DNA from: Incurvaria masculella
Lineage: Eukaryota; Arthropoda; Insecta; Lepidoptera; Incurvariidae
Assembly (NCBI GenBank): GCA_946894095.1
Contig: OX335656.1
Coordinates: 1,751,001 to 1,815,000 of the forward strand
Direction of reading: 5' to 3'
Length of the DNA: 64,000 bases
This document shows, piece by piece, positions 9,263-20,817 of this stretch. The notes beneath the pieces are model-generated. The model saw only the letters and a program-made list of their open reading frames with translations. It was not told where the DNA came from and did no database searches. A program made the translations under genes and the position numbers. The stretch's first letter is position 1. Each line of letters starts with the position of its first letter.

Positions 9263-11365
9263 GACATAGTAGAAAAGGAATGAAGGGAAGGCGTTATACA
9301 GCTCCGAAGAGTATTTTCCTTACTACAGATATTATGTACATAGCACGAGAGCCTACATCCCTTCAGAGGTGAAGGGTTTCCAAATTTTCCACAATCGTGG
9401 CGAGGCTCCGAGATTTGAACATTTGAAGTAATTATTCGTTTCTCCATTGTCCAACAATTTTTCACGCCGACTGCGAAGTAAACTAGCGAAATCGTCCTAA
9501 CGGTGTCCTACCCCCAACAGTTGTCAGATTTTAATCAAACTTAAGAAAGCTTGATTCTATGTCCATATGTTTTTATTTTTAAGCAAAAATCTGTATTTTC
9601 CAGTAAAACCAAATCTTAAATTAAATTAGAAAAGACAACTTTCTCCAACGTAAATTAACGAATGTCTTTGGAATCTAAAAGGTTAGATAACAATAAAAAT
9701 GATCGACTATATATTTGTAATTATTGAAAAACCTTTTAAAAAAACATGTAAATAGTTATCGCCCGTAGCATGGGGAATTGATAGGGTAACGGCTGTCCAA
9801 TAAATGCGAACAATAATCTACACTAGAGGTTACCTGTCTTATGCATTTTGTATTGTTTGGAACTGCTGAATGCAAATAAAGATCTTAATAGCTGCGCAAA
9901 AGATCGTAAAATTTTGGCAATAAATTTTAATAGTTTGGATTGATTTATTAGCTCATCAAAACTCATTTATAGCATACTTAAACTGTCCTTTTGCTTTACT
10001 GAACCTACATTGAAATTGACAAGATACGCGGACAATTTTAATTACCGCTCCGACCGTCATTCTTTTATTGTTATCGGGCTCAAAAGAGACGTCTCTTCAA
10101 AGAAACTTGGAGTTTATCGGACAAGTTATCAATCAACGAGCATAGCCAACTGAAGTAAGAGTGCTCTGATTGCATCGCATCGTATGGTGTCCCATCATCT
10201 CTGTCTACCCCTCAAGGGAAATGGACTGTACTCGGATTTATCATATTTTATCATTACCCAAGTTAACGAATATGAGTTTTTTTGCAAAGACTATAATATC
10301 TAACATGTTGCCAAATGGAGCAGGCCAATCCCCACAAAAACACCTGCTCACGAGCATAACGAAACTAAAATAATAAGTCAATAGGTACACGCCCTAGTAT
10401 CAATCCAACAGCAATCGACCGAGAAAAAAAGCATTAACTAAGTTAAATAAGAGCCACTTCAATTTAAATCGTCGTATCTCTGCAGCGAGCCTAATCTCTG
10501 TCATTTGTAGTGAGGGTAGACATAAATCTCCGGTTAGACATTAGAATGTACCCAAGCATTGATTGTGATTGTGACTGTTATGTTTGTAAAACACAAGATC
10601 AGTGTGTAGGTGAACATTGTTGAACATAACTAGCCGACCACTTATAATACAGCCTTTGGGCCAGTTTAAGCGGTAGCGAATATTATTTGTTGTTTATATT
10701 TGTGTGAATAAATAAATAAATAATGCTCCATATGACGCTGACCTCCAAAAAAAAAGAAAACATTGCATCAAAAGACCCTAGCAAAATATCTGGCAAGAAC
10801 TCTTACTACACTTATCTTTAACCATACACCCGCTCACAACTACACATCCTCACACACCCTCTTACGTTTAAACCTCTCGGTATGTATTTGTTACGTACTT
10901 TCCCCAAAAATCCATTTTCATTTGCTAAAATTATACAAACCCTTTCTATTCAACTTAAGCTTACATCAGTCAACCTAAAATGCAGCCACTAATGGCCAGA
11001 TTAGGTGACAAGGTTTTGATTATAATATGTAGGTACCTTAAATAAACACAATTCGTTTTATTATGATTTCATCACATGATGTTCTACTGTTTAGTTGTTT
11101 ATTTGTAATACTGTGTTATTTCAATTATCAGTAAAAGTCTAATGAAAGTATAGTAAATTTATCAATTTTTTTTTCGTTTAAGACGGGACAAGCTAATTAA
11201 AGACGGACACAAACATTTTTTATATACAAAATTAACATTCAACTAGAGAACTTATTTGTATCCTAACCTATTCCTAAAATGCTTATAATATTATTGGATT
11301 AAACAAAACACTGAATAACTACGAACATTCATACATATAGGATCGAGGTATATTTCTAATCCTAC
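9263..11365. other. Intergenic, no gene seen
   Basis: 9265-9310 contains a reversed scrap also seen near 42060 (agctccgaagagtat). 9754-9812 is a short repeat (ttatcgcccgtag) shared with 32032 and 60605. 10600-10985 looks like a non-LTR 3' end with an AATA run and a CACA-rich part. Nothing else is recognised. Confidence 0.4.
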
Positions 11366-11476
11366 AATAAATTTAATAAGATCGTCCGGTCGCTCTCGCC
11401 CCTTGACGCCCTGCAATAAAGCACCCACCCAAGCGTATTTGATGCGTCCGTGGTCAGGGCGAAGCGACGAACAGGT
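11366..11476 (-). pseudogene. Gypsy-type RNase H fragment
   Basis: On the minus strand a short stretch reads RRFALTTDASNT, the usual start of a gypsy/Ty3 RNase H domain. After a frame change comes WVGALLQGVKGRERP, which matches the next block. Only about 35 codons survive. This is a small relic of an LTR element. Confidence 0.45.
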
Positions 11477-11554
11477 TCTACTCACTGCTTAAAAGTTTGT
11501 CACCCCATTAGTAATTTTGGCAATAGCCTCTTGTTGTTCCATAAGGTTAGTTAG

Positions 11555-11670
11555 TATACCAGAGTGGTTAGTCCGAGTTGTCACCTAAATTGGCGTGTAC
11601 GGAACTTCGAAGCTACGTAAAAACGTCAAACTCCATACAAGTTGTTACTAGATATTCTGTGGTTTTACTT
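11555..11670 (+). repeat. Dispersed repeat shared with 61490-61605
   Basis: Contains gaacttcgaagctacgtaaa and a right part ending tattctgtggttttact. A close relative sits at 61490-61605. It ends directly before the SINE body at 11690. Nature unknown. Confidence 0.45.
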
Positions 11671-11689
11671 CTTTTTTTTCTATTGAGTT

Positions 11690-12004
11690 GGATAAGAGCT
11701 ATTTCATGGTTCGGAATATGTGTAAAAAAAATCTATGTGCCTATAAAATATGCCTAAAAATACTAGGCGGTAGGGCTGGATCGTCCGGGTAAGAACCATT
11801 CGCATTAGATGAAAATATGGTTGAAACGGCAATAAAAATTGTCCGTGTTTAAAATTCGGTTCAATGTAGCCGTGCTCATTAAGGGGATTTCCTGTCATGG
11901 CACCTAATTCCTTCGGAAATGCGGTTGAACTCGACGAGAAGAGGTCATTTTCTCGTTGGCTGGACTAATGACATAACGGTGGGTGTGGTATAGTTATCCA
12001 TATC
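11690..12004 (+). mobile_element. SINE body, head lost
   Basis: Carries the conserved body of the window's main SINE family (catggttcgga, gtagccgtgctcatt, tggcacctaattccttcgg) but no tRNA-type head. It has diverged more than the copies at 19406, 27630 and 31109. Confidence 0.6.
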
Positions 12005-12160
12005 CAGCAGCGGGAGCACAAACGCAACGATACAGCTGTATTGTACAATGAAATGCATGAAATATGTTTTTGTTTCGCTTTTCGTGAGAGCGGAAACGAG
12101 GAAGATAGAGATTTATCGGTCGATATATCTGTATCGTTCGTTGTTGCTCCCGCTGCAGGT
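12005..12160. repeat. Short inverted-repeat element
   Basis: Imperfect inverted ends of about 27 bp (GCGGGAGCACAAACGCAACG and CGTTGTTGCTCCCGCTGC) enclose about 95 bp without coding capacity. It looks like a tiny MITE; no clear target duplication. Confidence 0.5.
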
Positions 12161-12241
12161 ACATAAAAACAGCGAGACTTAAAAAGTCGTTTATCACTTT
12201 AAACATATTCTAGTAGCTCTTTAGACGTGTGCATAATGCAG

Positions 12242-12744
12242 TTAAGGTGGGACTTCCCGCTCAACTCCCCATACAAACGGGGAAAGAAGATCATTCGTAT
12301 ATTTCTTGTCATAAATCCAAAAGAATACTCAAAACAGCTTTATTTAATCGAACTAGATGTCTGATGACCATTGGCATTGTAAAATAGTGATTGGTTTCTA
12401 AGTTATAAGGTCCGAAGGTTCTAATTTTTCGAGCGTTTTATACAATAACTTTGGAGGTGAATTACTCAACGATTAAATAAAAACTCTTAAAAAGATTAGT
12501 CATCAGACATAGCTTGCTTCATGACGATTTATAATCAATTCCGTTTTTACTACAGCGGTCGTGGTTTACTTTTTGCTATAAGTCGTTTAGAAATTAAAAT
12601 TTTCGTAAATGTTACCAAATCAAACACTATGCGCATTGTCTACTTTGTGGACATGTTGCATCTTCCTCATCACGGAGCCTGTCTTTTTTTTAAACAGAGA
12701 AGTGCCCGCGAATGAGTTAGTCCCGCCGGGAAGGCCCACCTTAA
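12242..12744. mobile_element. TTAA MITE family A, copy 3 (503 bp)
   Basis: TTAA at 12242-12245 and 12741-12744. Ends are GGTGGGACTTCCCGC / GCCGGGAAGGCCCACC, a subfamily shared with copy 7. The interior is collinear with copy 1 with small deletions. Confidence 0.75.
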
Positions 12745-12862
12745 TCCGCGACCCCGCGCAGCCCCTCGGCCCCCTTCCCGCACCCCGCGCCTGCCCGCGC
12801 CGCGTTTGCCTGGGCCGGGTCAAGAGCCCCAGGGCGGCAGGCGGACGGGGGGAAAGGGTACG
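12745..12862. other. GC-rich island between two MITEs
   Basis: About 115 bp of very high GC and CpG content (cgcgcagcccctcgg, ctgcccgcgccgcg) surrounded by AT-rich DNA. Open frames on both strands are short and unlike any protein I know. It may be an exon fragment, a CpG-rich regulatory piece or transferred DNA; the sequence does not decide. Confidence 0.4.
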
Positions 12863-12992
12863 TAAACAAACGCTGAAACGGTTTCAGCTGAAATGGGGAA
12901 ATTAGTTTATGGAATGTGATTTTGGTGTCGGAGATCAAAGTGCTTTCGAGGATCGAAGAATGGTCAGGCTTCAAATAAGAGGGATAAGTGCC

Positions 12993-13540
12993 TTAAGGTG
13001 GCCCAACCCGGCGGGATTAACTCATTCGCGGGCAAGGTACAAAACCGTGATGTTGCGCTTTGGGACCTTCTCTGTTTCAAAGAGTAAGACAGGCTCCGTG
13101 ATGAGGAAGATGCAACATGTCCACAAAAAAGACAATGTGCATGATGTATGATTTGGTAAGATTTACGAAAATTTTAATTTCAAAACAACTTATAGCTAAA
13201 AGTAAACCACGACCGCTGTAATAAAAAATCTAACAAAAACCAAATAGATTATAAATCTTGATTAAATAAGCTATGTCTGATGACTAATCTTTTTAAGATG
13301 TTCTTACTTTATCATTGCGTAATCCACCTCCAAAGTTACTGTATAAAACGCGCGAAAAATTCGAACTTTCGGACCTTATAACTTAGAAACCAAACACATT
13401 CTTACAATGCCAACGGTCATCAGACATTTAGTTCGATCAAATAAAGCTATTTTGAGCAAAATTTGGGATCTTTGACAAGAAATATGGGGATGATCTTCTT
13501 TCCCCGTTTGTATGGGGATTTCAGCGGGTTGGGCCACCTT
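12993..13540. mobile_element. TTAA MITE family A, copy 4
   Basis: Left TTAA 12993-12996, collinear with copy 2. The right end CGGGTTGGGCCACCTT runs straight into a second diverged copy instead of TTAA, so the right target site was lost or the two elements recombined. Confidence 0.72.
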
Positions 13541-14022
13541 TCCCGAAATCGGAAAGCACCGTCTGTGGTTCAAAGAAAAAAACAGTCTCCGTGATGAGGA
13601 GGATGCAGCTTATTTTTTACAACTTTTGGTTTTATCATTGATTCACCCACGTCCAAACTGATTGCATAAAGCGCTCGAAAAACTTTTAACTTAGGGCTGA
13701 TTTTTCAATAAACAGCCAGATGGCTTTTTGACGCTTCTGCTTATCCCTCCGATAAAGTTAGTCAATATGTTTATTAGTAAAATTATAGTCAGATAATTGT
13801 GATAGAAGACATAATTCTCCGGCAATGACTATCCGTTTTTTGACATAAGTGAATTTGTACTATCATTGAAAAATTGGCTCTTAGAAACATAAACTTAAAC
13901 ATTATTTCACGATGCCAATGGAGTAACTATTAATGGCTGTTTGAAATAATTTTGTATCTCCGACGAGAAATGTGCGCATAATCTTCTTTCCACTTTGTAT
14001 TCTGCGGGAAGGCTCACCTTAA
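13541..14022. mobile_element. Diverged family A MITE with nested insertion
   Basis: Same internal order as copy 4 (tccgtgatgaggaggatgca, tgccaatgga, aatcttctttcc) and ends GGGAAGGCTCACC + TTAA (14019-14022). It is much more diverged and is interrupted by the 187-bp TTA-flanked MITE at 13694-13880. It is fused to copy 4 on its left. Confidence 0.6.
13694..13880. mobile_element. TTA-flanked MITE nested in older MITE
   Basis: Target duplication TTA (13691-13693 and 13881-13883). Inverted ends gggctgatttttcaat / attgaaaaattggctc. 187 bp, non-coding. A TWA target suggests the PIF/Harbinger superfamily. Confidence 0.65.
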
Positions 14023-14661
14023 GACCGTCAACAAGCTAGTGGGGCTCTGAAAATGTTCTTATTTAAAGAAATGATTTCTTTGTCTTGTGGTGGAATGCAC
14101 TGCCAAGGTTTTTTCCCTAAAGTACAACTTCAAACGTGGTGCGAAGATGCACCTGGGCGGCAGGCATTTTCTCGCAGCCTCGGTGAAAGTTCGAAAGCCC
14201 AAAAGCTTTTCCGACCACTTCTTATGTGAGGTCCTGGCGTACGCCATATGCCGCGCTTAACATAAAATAACCTCTTACTTTGTAATTTAATATTTATTGA
14301 TTAATGACTCTCTTATTTCTTCCTTTTAATTTCTGCAGAAAGGATTTCTATGCGTCACTTTTGGCTGCACTAAGCTCCTGCATTGGCTTATAAAAAAAAA
14401 CCTTTTTATTCACTGAGCTCACACAGTGAACTTCCAATGTTTGCGCACAGTTTGCTTTCAGACTTCTGAAATAAAACTTGCAAACAGCGGGACTACTGGA
14501 ATTTAGAACAGTTGTGATAAATTTATCTCGTTTTGAATTTGATTTCCGGTTTCTATCTTTTAAAACTACCACAAACTCGTATTCAATCTGATGTCTATGT
14601 TCTGTCATGTCCGTTCCCTTCTACTTAGCTGTTCAACTACTTAACCGATTTTAGGCCTATA
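14023..14661. other. Intergenic, retroelement scrap
   Basis: About 14095-14185 resembles the dispersed retroelement 3' fragment seen at 42250 (ttcaaacgtggtgcgaag). The rest shows nothing recognisable. Confidence 0.35.
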
Positions 14662-14663
14662 TA

Positions 14664-15144
14664 CACGGTGTTAATTTTTTTCCCGACATTACTATTTTAA
14701 TACCGATTATTTAACTATTTCGTTTACTGATCGTTTTGTGGTATTTAAAAAATAAATCTAAAGTAGTAAAAAAAAATAGCAGATTTAATCCAAACTTTTA
14801 CCTCAGCGACAATTTCCTTTCGAATGGTGTAAGCACGCCATGTGTACGCGCCACTGCCAAGGTCACGCGTTTGCTGTCTCGCAGCTGACTGCGCGCCGCC
14901 GCCAATTGTATCGCGTCGATTCTAATGTAAATTTTCACATTTATTTTTAAAAATGTCCAACTTTAGAACTTTTTATGAATGCAGTGTGATTCCTATTACG
15001 AAATAATATGTTGTCATACTAGTATTAGAAATCGAAAATTTTAAAACAAAAGCTCAAAACAAGAAAAATTCTTCGTTTTCGGAATCAGTATGCGACCCAA
15101 AATAACCCCCTTTCGGGAATGTCGCGAACTTGTTTAACACCGTG
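14664..15144. mobile_element. TA-flanked MITE with CACGGTGTTAA ends
   Basis: Inverted ends CACGGTGTTAA / TTAACACCGTG flanked by TA on both sides (14662-14663, 15145-15146), 481 bp, no transposase. TA target duplication fits a Tc1/mariner-type element. The interior holds a GC-rich patch (14840-14930). Confidence 0.62.
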
Positions 15145-17219
15145 TATACAACCTAAGCAGTGCGGTTCAATATGAGAAATGTTGGGCAAAACAGTTTTAC
15201 GTCAAACTTTAACGCGAGCGGAACAGTGAGGATTTTCTAAGTAGTTAGAATATTATGGGCAAGTCATGTTACGTGTAAGTCACTCCATGTAAGCAAAATT
15301 ACTTCCTTTTCCACTAAGGAGGTCGCGCCCATGGGCTTTCAAACGTTTAGGGGGGCTGCGAAACCATGCCTGCAGGCAAGTCGCTTCTTACGCCAAGGAG
15401 TACATTTCACAGTGTACTAACACTATAAGTAAAGGATTTACAGGGCCGGTTGGTTCTGATTCGAGGAATGTGGATAAATAAATGGGTGCATTCCCTATCT
15501 GATGCCCGCTAAGCGATGGTAGAAAGGGGACGGATGTGGTTCTGCAGCATTCTCTGTGGTAAAGACGATTAAATGCAGAAAGAGACCATATATAAAATTA
15601 ACGCTTTTACCCAAAGGAGTTTTACATTTCTCTACGCAAGGAAAATAATATTAAAAGTTAAAATGAATAGAAAAATACTTTCTCGCTTACCAATTGTGTA
15701 GCGGACTTTATTTTATAAATGATGTATTAGGTATTGACTAGAAATTTAGTTCTTTTTCTACTTTAAAGGTTTCACACCAGGCTGGTAGTTTAGCCTTTTT
15801 GGCAATCAATCACGCTTGAGTTTTGCGCATTTTTGCCAGGTTCGAGTAAAAGCAAAGCACGATATAATCTAAATAAATGCAGAAAAAAAGGTTTTTTTTT
15901 TTTATTTAGCGTTGATTTATTAGGTTACTCAATAAAATTTATAAACTTAATCATTTTTATAAAATGTGTCAAAAATAGGTAATCAATACCATGGAGCAGG
16001 CGCCAGGTAGAAAATAAAAACGCAATATTAATTAAGTACTATGCGTAGGTTAATAATTAAAGTTTAATATTGTTTAATTTAATAATTCTTATATTGAATC
16101 TGATAACACCATGGAGGTTAAGAATTAACCCTCCATGGATAACACGCATTTCGTTTTAGCAGCTTACATAACATATGTCACACCCATTTCGTGAGTCTGT
16201 GACACTTGTCAGTCATTTTCTTTTTCGTAAAATAATTAGAAAGGAGCACCTTATTTTGTTAGACCGCGGTTTGATTCTGATGTGGTTGATGGTTAGAAGC
16301 CTTTGTCAAGAGCGAACCTGGTTCGCCTTCCCATTCAAACGACATTTTAAATGCCTTATCTTCTGTAATCTATTTCATATAATCTAACAAGGAGTTTTCC
16401 AGTACAACTCGCGATGGCATCAAACCACTCCTACTACTACCCTTCCGGGAAAACGGCGTTAAGGTATGTATATATGTATGTATGGCTAACCTAAACCACA
16501 AACATATCTTCACAAACTAATAATTACTTAACAAAAAAATACCTGAGCCTAAAATTAATTAGCAGTTGGTGACTTTTTTTATAATAGCAACACATCCCCG
16601 TAGCCGCGAAGATGAAACTTCAAGATGGAGACCGTTTAGTTCCGATTTTGGCCACGCACAAAATAAGCTATGTGGCACTTTACCTGAACGAAGCTAGCTT
16701 TTTTTCTAAAATGTTATAAGACGTATCAAAACCACAAGACCACTGTGGCATATGACTTCATATTTTGAAGGGACTCCCAAATTTACGTAACAAAATAGGG
16801 TTCCTTCCAAATGCGAAGTCCTTGTGAAACCTTCGCTTGTTTTTGTGAAACCAAAAACCGTGTTCCGAAACGAATTTCGAGCAAACTGTTCAATATTATA
16901 ATCGTTTCTCGTTAACATTAATGTATTCGCAAAGCTTATGCTATTGAAAACGAGCTTAATGGATCGCGACTGAAGTGAAACGAATTTATTTTCACGAGAT
17001 AAGTGTCACGTTTTCAGACTATGATAACAAAGTTAACTATTTTAAGGTCATGATATATTCCATATTTTATTAATCACTATTCACTACATTGTATAAAACA
17101 AAGTCGCTTTCTCTGTCCCTATATCCCTATAATGTATGCTTAAATCTTTAAAACTTTGTGTATCCAGTTTTTTTACCTAACAGAATATGGATGGCTAATA
17201 GCACATCACCGTGTTGAAA
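15145..17219. other. Intergenic, no gene seen
   Basis: 15300-15560 is a reversed retroelement tail scrap (ccggttggttctga). 16109-16138 is a short palindrome (ccatggag ... ctccatgg). 17165-17215 is a reversed SINE 3' scrap (tatggatggctaata). No protein-like frame. Confidence 0.4.
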
Positions 17220-17225
17220 AGAAAT

Positions 17226-17470
17226 TAACAAAAAAATAACCGACTTCAAAGAACAATCACTAAAAAGTAAAATAATAATTGCCATTTTCGTAGTTACGAT
17301 TGTTGTCATTTTTTGAGTCTGCGTCAGCCGGGCACGCGCTGCGCCAGTCAAGAGAACCTTGGCTACCTTGGCTGACATTGAGTCAAAAAATAATAATAAT
17401 CGTAACTACAAAAATGGCAATTATTTTTTTACTTTTTAGTGCTTTTTCTTTGAAGTCGGTAATTTTTTTT
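17226..17470. mobile_element. Hairpin MITE, left arm copy
   Basis: Ends ataaccgacttcaaag / ctttgaagtcggtaat with arms of about 100 bp (gtaaaataataattgccatt / aatggcaattattttttt). The loop has cacgcgctgcgccagtcaag followed by aaccttggctaccttggctg. It lacks the long AACCT array of its partner. Confidence 0.7.
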
Positions 17471-18149
17471 ATTTGTCTATTTTTGGTGAATCTGAAGTAC
17501 ACTAACTAATTTGTACACGTCCTTTCCAATAAAAAAAAGAATCATCGCAATCGGTTGGCGTTATATTGAGTTATTCGTCCATTTGTCGCGCACTTACTTA
17601 ATATAAATTTAAGACTTATATGATTTTCTCATAGATAGCATTGTCAGAAATAAACCAAATTAAAATGGGACCACACGGGAAGTACCAGCTTTCAAATAAA
17701 AAAATAATCATCAAAATCTGTTCACCCAGGCGAAAGTTCTGAGGTAACAAACATAAAAAACATACAGACGAATTGAGAACCTCCTCCTTTTTAACCGACT
17801 TCAAAAAAAGGAGGAGGTTATCAATTCGTCTGTATGTTTTTTTTTTTTTTTTTCTTTTTATGTTTTTTACCTCATAACTTTTGCCTGGGTGAACCGATTT
17901 TGATAATTATTTTTTTAAATGATAGCTAGTGCTTCCCAAGTGGTCCCATTTTAATTTGGTTAAGTTGTGACCATGATATCCATGAGAAAATCATAAAAGT
18001 CTTAAATTTGTATTAAGATTGCGCGACAAATGGACGAATAACTCAATATAACGCCAACCGATTTCGATAATTCTTTTTTTATTGGAAAGGACGTGTACAA
18101 ATTAGTAAGTGTACTTCAGATTCACTAAAAATAAACAAATAAAAAAAAA

Positions 18150-18440
18150 TTTAACAAAAAAAATAACCGACTTCAAGGAAAAAGCACTAAAAAGTAAAAA
18201 ATAATTTTCATTTTTGTAGTTACGATTTCTGTTATTTTTTGAGTCGGTGTCAGCCAAGGTGAGGTTAGGTTAGGTTAGGTTAGGTTAGGTTAGGTTAGGT
18301 TCTCTTGATTGGCGCAGCGCGTGCCCGGCTGACGCCGACTCAAAAAATAACAGAAATCGTAACTACAAAAATGAAAATTATTTTTTACTTTTTAGTGCTT
18401 TTTCCTTGAAGTCGGTTATTTTTTTTGTTAAATTTTTTTT
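18150..18440. mobile_element. Hairpin MITE, right arm copy, with TTAGG array
   Basis: Ends ataaccgacttcaagg / ccttgaagtcggttat, arms over 100 bp. The loop contains the TTAGG run (18262-18301) next to cttgattggcgcagcgcgtg, which is the reverse of the left copy's loop. Confidence 0.72.
18262..18301 (+). repeat. Interstitial telomere-type repeat (TTAGG)8
   Basis: Eight perfect AGGTT units, the permuted insect telomere repeat, in the loop of a hairpin element. Because the sister hairpin has a single AACCT at the same place, local expansion of an element-borne pentamer is as likely as telomere-derived insertion. Confidence 0.85.
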
Positions 18441-19405
18441 TTGAAGTCGATTAAAAATCATCCAATTCAAACCAACCACGCTCTGTTAGTTCAACTGCAT
18501 GTCCATATTTTATCGCATTTTAGCAGAAAATGGAATTTAATGATATACAAAGAATCTGGCTTTTATACATATAAAAGCCAGATTCTTGATTTTTGTTCCT
18601 TGTTGCTTGATTTTGATTCCAGGTCTTAATTTTAAAAAGCCAAGTGAAACAACATGCCACCAACATTTAAAGATGTATTCACGTCAAAACTTTACAACCT
18701 CTACAGCGTAAACGTGGTAAGACCCCACGGCACTGGTCTCCGACTTATTATTCAGGCTTCCGTAAGGCAAACGGACTCGCCGCGCTGATTATACGGCAAC
18801 GCTTAAACTTTACAGCCACTCTCGGACAAATTTGCAGTTGTTACGAATGCTGTACAGATTTTCTCATTTTCCGGAACAATGCTACATTCTCACGAAAAGT
18901 TTTGGTACGTCTATATAAGGTTTTACTTTGATTTGCATCTCTAACATGCAGTAATATCCTTAATATTTGACACACTTCTATGGATTAGCACCTACATTTT
19001 TTTACAGATACAGAATTTACAGATTAGGTAATAAACTGGCCCGTAGTGCATACACCCAAGACATACATACATACATACTCTCACATTACACATTTTTTAA
19101 CACATTTCACACACACTTTCACCATTTACATACCGCACACACACCCTATCATACACACGGTTGTGGAATGTTGCAAGTTACATATTGTTTAGTTGTAAGA
19201 CATTTCAGTTTGTAAACAATGAAACTTTGTCATTGGCTTAAAAATATTAAAATAAGAATCATGTGATAATCTAAGACTAGCTGTAAGGTTTCTTATAAAA
19301 TAAAAATAAAATAAAATACTAGATTTAAAATACAACCTAGTATACATTACTAAATGTAAAAACCACAAAAAAGAGGTGTTCAATAAAACAAAATGAATTT
19401 GCATT
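18441..19405. other. Intergenic; perfect small hairpin
   Basis: 18550-18587 is a perfect 17-bp inverted repeat (aagaatctggcttttat) with a four-base loop. 19055-19160 is a CATA/CACA-rich low-complexity part, possibly a retroelement 3' region. No gene seen. Confidence 0.45.
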
Positions 19406-19815
19406 GAGCGGCTCGTAGCCTAGTGGCGCGGGACTAGACTAGCATACCAGAGGTCTGGGTTCAAATCCTCGCCACGTTCTTGCACCACTTCCTTTCTCAT
19501 TCTGAGTTAGATAAGTTCATTTCGTCACGAATTCGAGCTACTCCATGGTTCGGAATTTATGTAAAACTGTAGATCTCCATCCTCCACTGGGTGGTAGGGT
19601 TGAAGCCCGCCGGGTTGGTACCGTCGCATTGGATGAAAAGATGGTCGAAGCAGCAATGAAAAATTTTCCGTGTTTTCCATCCAGTTCAATGTAGCCGCGC
19701 TCATAAAGGGAAGGTCCTGGCATGGCACCTAATTCCTTCGGGAATGTGGTGTATTGGGCCAATATCATAGCGGTAGTTGTGTGGTATTGGCCATCCATGT
19801 CAGGTTGCATAAAAC
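19406..19815 (+). mobile_element. tRNA-headed SINE, copy 1
   Basis: The head has pol III A box TAGCCTAGTGG (19416-19426) and B box GGTTCAAATCC (19458-19468). The body continues with catggttcggaattt, gtagccgcgctcataaag and tggcacctaattccttcgg, and ends near gtcaggttgcataaaa. About 410 bp. It is non-coding despite open frames. Copies with the same body lie at 27630 and 31109. Confidence 0.8.
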
Positions 19816-20155
19816 AATTAAATCATATCCTATTTTTTTGTGACCTTTTAAATCTCTGTTTTAAATGCGAATTTTACTAGCGGTATAGCGGCTTTACATG
19901 TCGTTCTAGCTCTAGCGCCACTGTGCAGGAATTTATTACAACTTTCAACCAAAGCGGTTGTGCAGCGCTATTTTGTGCTACACTTAAAAAGACAACTTTT
20001 CGATCGGAGAGCAATTTCTTCAGACTGTTTGACAGTTGATAAGTCGCCTCCGTGGAATCGTGAATATGCTAGAAATGCCTTCACGCTTCACAACCGCACC
20101 CTAGTCGCCTTCTTTTTAACCTTTTCATTCATACTTCTGGGCTACGTTACTCGTT

Positions 20156-20409
20156 ACGTTAAGCGGAACTGAATTATATATAGCCTATCCTGTGTCCCGT
20201 GTATTTACATATACCTGTAGTAAGTTTCATCGTATTCGGATAATCGGTTTAAGAGTTATGGAGGAACATACATACATACATACAGAACTGATTCCTAAAA
20301 ATCATCAATTTAGTCTTAGTATCATACATAAAGTCTGCACAAGAAGTATTTTAGAAAACAAAGCAACTTACCCTATGAACACCCCTTACAGATTTATTAT
20401 TAGGATAGA
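20156..20409 (-). mobile_element. Helitron 5' fragment
   Basis: On the minus strand it starts TCTATCCTAATAATAAATC after a host A and matches the first 250 bp of the complete Helitron at 22476-23352, including the CATA run and ggcttaaa-like block. The 3' part is missing. Confidence 0.6.
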
Positions 20410-20578
20410 TATATTTAAACAAGGAGGATAACCATTGTAAATTAACTCGACTCAAGTGAGTTATTAAATCTGTTGTTTTATTTGCATTTCATACCATGCT
20501 AACTGGTACATATAAGTTCACTTGGCCTAATAACACGTTGCTCGACAGTTAGCACAGTACGAAAGCGAAAACCGTTTT

Positions 20579-20690
20579 AAGCGGCTCGTAGCCTAGTGGC
20601 GCGGGGACTTGCCTAGCATGCTTGCAATCCTTGTCGTTCAAGCACCACTTTATCTCTCTTTCTGAGTTTCTTTAAACCAAGGAATTTCTC
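20579..20690 (+). mobile_element. SINE head fragment
   Basis: Starts gcggctcgTAGCCTAGTGGC like copy 1 and is cut soon after ctttctgagttt. The B box region is degenerate. No body follows. Confidence 0.6.
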
Positions 20691-20817
20691 TATTATATTC
20701 GAATCGTCACAGTGCTTTTCCTATCTGGCACTGTTTTCGCATTTTAATTTAAAGTGCAATTTCATTTTCCATTTCATTTCATTTATTTAAACTATTTGGT
20801 AATCAAACTACACGCAG

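Larger units (their letters stand above)
17226..18440. repeat. Large nested palindrome (foldback-like)
   Basis: About 1.2 kb inverted repeat with its centre near 17798, where cctcctccttttt meets aaaaaaaggaggagg across a nine-base loop. Each arm of about 600 bp also contains its own smaller hairpin (17226-17470 and 18150-18440) whose ends are the same AACCGACTTCAA motif as the centre. Arms match over gtacacgtcctttccaat / attggaaaggacgtgtac. Built from an interspersed family also seen at 56175-56435. Confidence 0.75.

Noticed and set aside
19538..19810. Antisense ORFs over SINE copies (also 27796-27981 and 31228-31459)
   Set aside because: Similar frames recur in each SINE copy; they reflect the conserved SINE body, not a protein.
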